Assembly: GCF_000172175.1 (NCBI RefSeq)
Contig: NZ_ABJL02000007.1
Span: 248,001 to 312,000 of the forward strand
Length of the DNA: 64,000 nt
Origin: Bacteroides intestinalis DSM 17393
GTDB taxonomy: Bacteria > Bacteroidota > Bacteroidia > Bacteroidales > Bacteroidaceae
Direction of reading: 5' to 3'
The translations under genes and the position numbers were made by a program. Positions within the stretch are counted from its first letter, which is position 1. The number at the start of each line of letters is the position of its first letter. Positions 61,407-64,000 of this stretch are shown in pieces. The notes beneath the pieces are model-generated. The model did no database searches, was not told the DNA's origin, and was given only the letters and a program-made list of their open reading frames with translations.

Positions 61407-62345
61407 ATGAATAATCTCATAGAAGCTATCAAGCAACTTAAAAAGGAGAAGAACGCGATTATTCTGGGGCACTATTACCAGAAGGGGGAAATACAGGATA
61501 TAGCCGATTACGTCGGCGATAGTCTGGCATTAGCTCAATGGGCAGCTAAAACGGAAGCGGATATCATTGTGATGTGCGGTGTTCACTTTATGGGTGAAAC
61601 AGCCAAAGTGCTTTGTCCGAATAAGAAAGTGCTGGTTCCTGATATGGCAGCCGGTTGTTCGTTGGCGGACAGTTGTCCGGCGGACAAGTTCAGTCAGTTT
61701 GTCAAAGAGCATCCCGGATATACGGTGATATCTTACGTGAATACGACAGCTGCCGTGAAAGCAGTGACAGATGTTGTGGTAACTTCTACCAATGCGAAGC
61801 AGATCGTGGAAAGTTTCCCCAAAGATGAGAAAATAATCTTTGGTCCTGACAGAAATCTGGGGAATTATATTAACTCTATCACGGGGCGCAATATGTTATT
61901 ATGGGACGGCGCATGCCATGTACACGAACAATTCTCGGTTGAAAAGATTGTTGAATTAAAAGCGCAGCATCCCGATGCAGTGGTCTTGGCACATCCCGAA
62001 TGTAAGAGTGTAGTTTTGAAGTTGGCTGATGTGGTAGGTTCAACCGCAGCATTGCTGAAGTATGCAGTGAATCATCCCGAGAAAGAGTATATTGTTGCTA
62101 CCGAATCGGGCATCCTTCATGAGATGCAGAAGAAATGTCCGCAAACGACGTTTATTCCGGCTCCTCCTAACGATAGTACCTGTGCCTGCAATGAATGTAG
62201 CTTCATGAGATTAAATACGCTGGAAAAGCTTTATAATTGCTTGAAAGACGAATCTCCGGAAATAATAGTAGATCCTGAAATTGCCGAGAAAGCAGTGAAG
62301 CCTATCAAGAGGATGCTGGAGATTTCGGCAAAACTAGGGCTTTAA
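61407..62345 (+). CDS. nadA: Quinolinate synthase
   Basis: 313 aa from ATG 61407 (MNNLIEAIKQLKKEKNAIIL); the frame is open 25 codons earlier but those residues are absent from the family. NadA condenses iminoaspartate and dihydroxyacetone phosphate to quinolinate in NAD synthesis. Cluster-binding cysteines are visible in VMCGVHFMGETAK, in VVLAHPECKS and in STCACNECSFM; the last also holds two more Cys. Other conserved parts: HYYQKGEIQDIADYVGDSLA and NTTAAVKAVTDVVVTSTNA. No nadB or nadC next to it in the window. Confidence 0.95.
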   Translation: MNNLIEAIKQLKKEKNAIILGHYYQKGEIQDIADYVGDSLALAQWAAKTEADIIVMCGVHFMGETAKVLCPNKKVLVPDMAAGCSLADSCPADKFSQFVKEHPGYTVISYVNTTAAVKAVTDVVVTSTNAKQIVESFPKDEKIIFGPDRNLGNYINSITGRNMLLWDGACHVHEQFSVEKIVELKAQHPDAVVLAHPECKSVVLKLADVVGSTAALLKYAVNHPEKEYIVATESGILHEMQKKCPQTTFIPAPPNDSTCACNECSFMRLNTLEKLYNCLKDESPEIIVDPEIAEKAVKPIKRMLEISAKLGL

Positions 62346-62405
62346 TAAACTTTGGTTGTATGAATTATTAGCTACGCTTATATTCTGTTAAAGTCGTATG
62401 AAATG

Positions 62406-62449
62406 ACAATAAGGGTGTATCAAGATAAATGATACGCCCTTATTGTTTT
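62406..62449 (+). terminator. Rho-independent terminator of nadA
   Basis: ACAATAAGGGTGTATC and GATACGCCCTTATTGT form a 16-bp stem with one G-U pair, followed by TTTT. Confidence 0.8.
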
Positions 62450-62493
62450 CACCATCCCATTGAGGAATATTTTCAAATAAATAATTTTCCTGT

Positions 62494-63399
62494 TTATTTG
62501 CAATACGATGCTTTTACAAAGGGAGCTTCAAGTAAATAGTCTAGGCTTTGCTTTACACTTTCTTCTACAGGACAACTGTATTGTTCGATCTCTGCCACTA
62601 AATGGTGCACACCTGCTTTATCTGTATTTTTAAAAATAGCATCGTAACCTACCATACCGCTTTGCCCTATTTCGCGGTGGTCTTTAATGTGGAGCATTGT
62701 GAAGCGTCCGGGATATTTATTGAAGTAATCTACCGGGCTGTTATCTCCACGCACTACCCAGTAAACGTCCATTTGGAAGAATACATATTCGGGGTTGGTG
62801 TGTTGCAGCATATAATCCAGCATTATTTCCTTGTCTTCTACTTTTTGGAATTCGTGAGCATGGTTGTGGTAACCGTATTTCAGTCCGGCAGCATTACAAC
62901 GCTTGCCCACTTCATTGTAATAATCACAGTAGGTCTGCAATTCTTTCAAAGTCTTGGGTACGCCAAGCCATGGAGTGACAATGTATTCCATACCGGCAGC
63001 TTTGTGATCAGCTATACATTGATCCCACCATGCCAGAGCTTCCGTAAAGTCACCTGAAGATAATTCCTTGTCCGACAAGCCGTGCGATGTGTGTGAGGAA
63101 AGTACTTTCATTCCATTGGTCTCTACCATTTGTTTAAACTCTTGGGGCGTCTTGCCATAGAATTTTCCATCATTGTAGTTAGCAGCTTCCACACTGGTAT
63201 AACCCATATCTGCCAAGTCTTTCAGAATTTTGTTGAGGTCTCCGCCATTGTTTATCAAATCTCTCACGGAATAGAGTTGTATGGCGACTTCTTTTTTTTC
63301 TTTTTCCTTCTTTTGGGGGGATTGGGGTGTGGTACATGCTTGTGGCACAGTCAGACAGAAGGTTGTCAGCACTGTAAGTAAATAATTCTTCATTATCAT
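62494..63399 (-). CDS. Sugar phosphate isomerase/epimerase-like TIM-barrel lipoprotein
   Basis: 301 aa. Leader with a lipobox-like VPQAC. TIM-barrel of the xylose isomerase-like/AP endonuclease 2 superfamily: VAIQLYSVRDLINNGGDLNK, GYTSVEAANYNDGKFYGKTP, LKYGYHNHAHEFQKVEDKEI, FFQMDVYWVVRGDNSP, FTMLHIKDHREIGQSGMVGY. The metal-binding His/Glu/Asp set is present. In Bacteroides such exported forms stand with DUF1080 (3-keto-disaccharide hydrolase-like) genes, as here. Substrate unknown. Confidence 0.83.
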   Translation of the reverse strand: MIMKNYLLTVLTTFCLTVPQACTTPQSPQKKEKEKKEVAIQLYSVRDLINNGGDLNKILKDLADMGYTSVEAANYNDGKFYGKTPQEFKQMVETNGMKVLSSHTSHGLSDKELSSGDFTEALAWWDQCIADHKAAGMEYIVTPWLGVPKTLKELQTYCDYYNEVGKRCNAAGLKYGYHNHAHEFQKVEDKEIMLDYMLQHTNPEYVFFQMDVYWVVRGDNSPVDYFNKYPGRFTMLHIKDHREIGQSGMVGYDAIFKNTDKAGVHHLVAEIEQYSCPVEESVKQSLDYLLEAPFVKASYCK

Positions 63400-63432
63400 G
63401 TTTGTTAATTTTTCATGGATTATATTGGATAA

Positions 63433-63485
63433 ATGCCTGCAACGAGGCTGTCGCTTTTAAAAGCGATGATTCTCATTGCAGGCAT
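63433..63485. terminator. Compound hairpin between DUF1080 and sugar isomerase-like genes
   Basis: ATGCCTGCAACGAG pairs with CTCATTGCAGGCAT (one mismatch) and encloses the perfect palindrome TCGCTTTTAAAAGCGA. It lies 22 bp behind the DUF1080 stop. Confidence 0.5.
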
Positions 63486-63507
63486 CGTTATGTTTGAAAA
63501 GAAAGGA

Positions 63508-64000
63508 TTAGTCAAGAACCTTCACGCGGATGTTACGGAACCAAACGTCGTCTCCATGGTCTTGTACACCAATGAAACCTTCGTGATTGTCTCCGCCACA
63601 GTTGTTCAGGAGTTCAAATGCCAAAGGCCATTTTTCTTCACTGAATTTGCTGGCCTGTAACATATCTGTCCATTGCTTGGTCCATAAGTGGTATTCCAAT
63701 ACGTTCTCGTCGTTTTGTCCATGAACTACGGTGCCTTTGTATACCATAATTTTGGCTTTATTCCATTCACCGAATGGTTTGGCATTCTGAGGAACTGCTG
63801 GAATCATATCATACAGAGAAGCTGCCTGACGGTTATTGTCCTTGCCCAGTTTGGCATCGGGATGATTAGCGTTGTCCAGTACTTGGAATTCGGGAGCGGA
63901 GATGTAGATAGGTTCCAACACTTCATTACCGTCCTTGTCTTGAGAAGTGACTTCCTGAGCCAGATAGAAGATACCGGAGTTACCACCTTTCGAAATCTTC
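63508..64000 (-). CDS. DUF1080 (3-keto-disaccharide hydrolase-like) protein, N-terminus beyond the window
   Basis: The visible ~164 codons are the C-terminal part of a DUF1080 concanavalin-like sandwich: KISKGGNSGIFYLAQEV at the window edge, EPIYISAPEFQVLDN, GEWNKAKIMVYKGTVVHGQN, LLNNCGGDNHEGFIGVQDHG, VWFRNIRVKVLD. The frame stays open to base 64000, so the start is outside. Members hydrolyse 3-keto-glycosides or bind sugars. Precedes the sugar isomerase-like gene in the same operon direction. Confidence 0.85.
   Translation of the reverse strand, partial: KISKGGNSGIFYLAQEVTSQDKDGNEVLEPIYISAPEFQVLDNANHPDAKLGKDNNRQAASLYDMIPAVPQNAKPFGEWNKAKIMVYKGTVVHGQNDENVLEYHLWTKQWTDMLQASKFSEEKWPLAFELLNNCGGDNHEGFIGVQDHGDDVWFRNIRVKVLD

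Noticed and set aside
1..64000. tRNA or rRNA genes
   Set aside because: I saw no cloverleaf-like or rRNA-like sequence on either strand, but a covariance-model search was not possible.

Overview
The window looks like a gut Bacteroides chromosome. It has a SusC/SusD pair with a hybrid two-component sensor, many lipoproteins and signal-peptide glycoside hydrolases, promoter boxes of the Bacteroidetes type (TAnnTTTG), and low G+C intergenic DNA. A species cannot be fixed from the sequence alone.

Layout. 1-13.8 kb is a block of secreted glycan-degrading enzymes: two GH127 beta-L-arabinofuranosidase-like genes (one cut by the window edge), a tandem CE1 esterase, a GH43, a GH97 and a GH2. 14.5-23.9 kb is a minus-strand accessory island of small membrane proteins, lipoproteins and paralogous small proteins. 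Its upstream half is a compact operon: O-antigen-ligase/TPR membrane protein, six-cysteine NVEALA-like secreted peptide, beta-propeller lipoprotein, membrane thioredoxin-like protein and its own signal peptidase I, preceded by a small LuxR-type regulator. 24-27.7 kb holds a transglutaminase-like/discoidin lipoprotein and a GH43/discoidin lipoprotein. 27.6-31.1 kb is an ECF sigma/anti-sigma/lipoprotein module bracketed by a ~400-570 bp direct duplication that carries an intact and a broken YjbR-like gene. 31-34.4 kb has a large TlpA-like protein and a probably frameshifted gene. 34.7-53.9 kb is a polysaccharide utilization locus: HTCS regulator, IPT/NHL lipoprotein, SusC, SusD, DUF1735 lipoprotein, a further lipoprotein, an MG2/plug protein and a GH5-GH43 fusion. 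54-64 kb is mostly housekeeping: SulP transporter, flavin reductase, radical SAM protein, HHH/outer-membrane protein, DUF4294, TrmH-type methyltransferase, NadA, a sugar isomerase-like lipoprotein and a partial DUF1080 gene.

How it fits together. Five transcription units (GH127; GH43+GH127; GH2+GH97; GH43+transglutaminase; the PUL) share one promoter architecture: two direct repeats of a TATCTgAwATCTAAAA-like motif exactly 21 nt apart, in the same orientation relative to the gene, followed 36-37 nt later by a TAnnTTTG box. This suggests one regulon, perhaps controlled by the local HTCS, for an arabinose-containing, possibly feruloylated, plant glycan. The CE1 gene shows the same geometry with a different motif.

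Two further signals stand out. One is the NVEALA-like peptide operon, which looks like a dedicated export and maturation system for a disulfide-rich peptide. The other is a set of five intergenic arrays with the same ~22-nt period but unrelated sequences. Both are described from sequence only; function is inferred.
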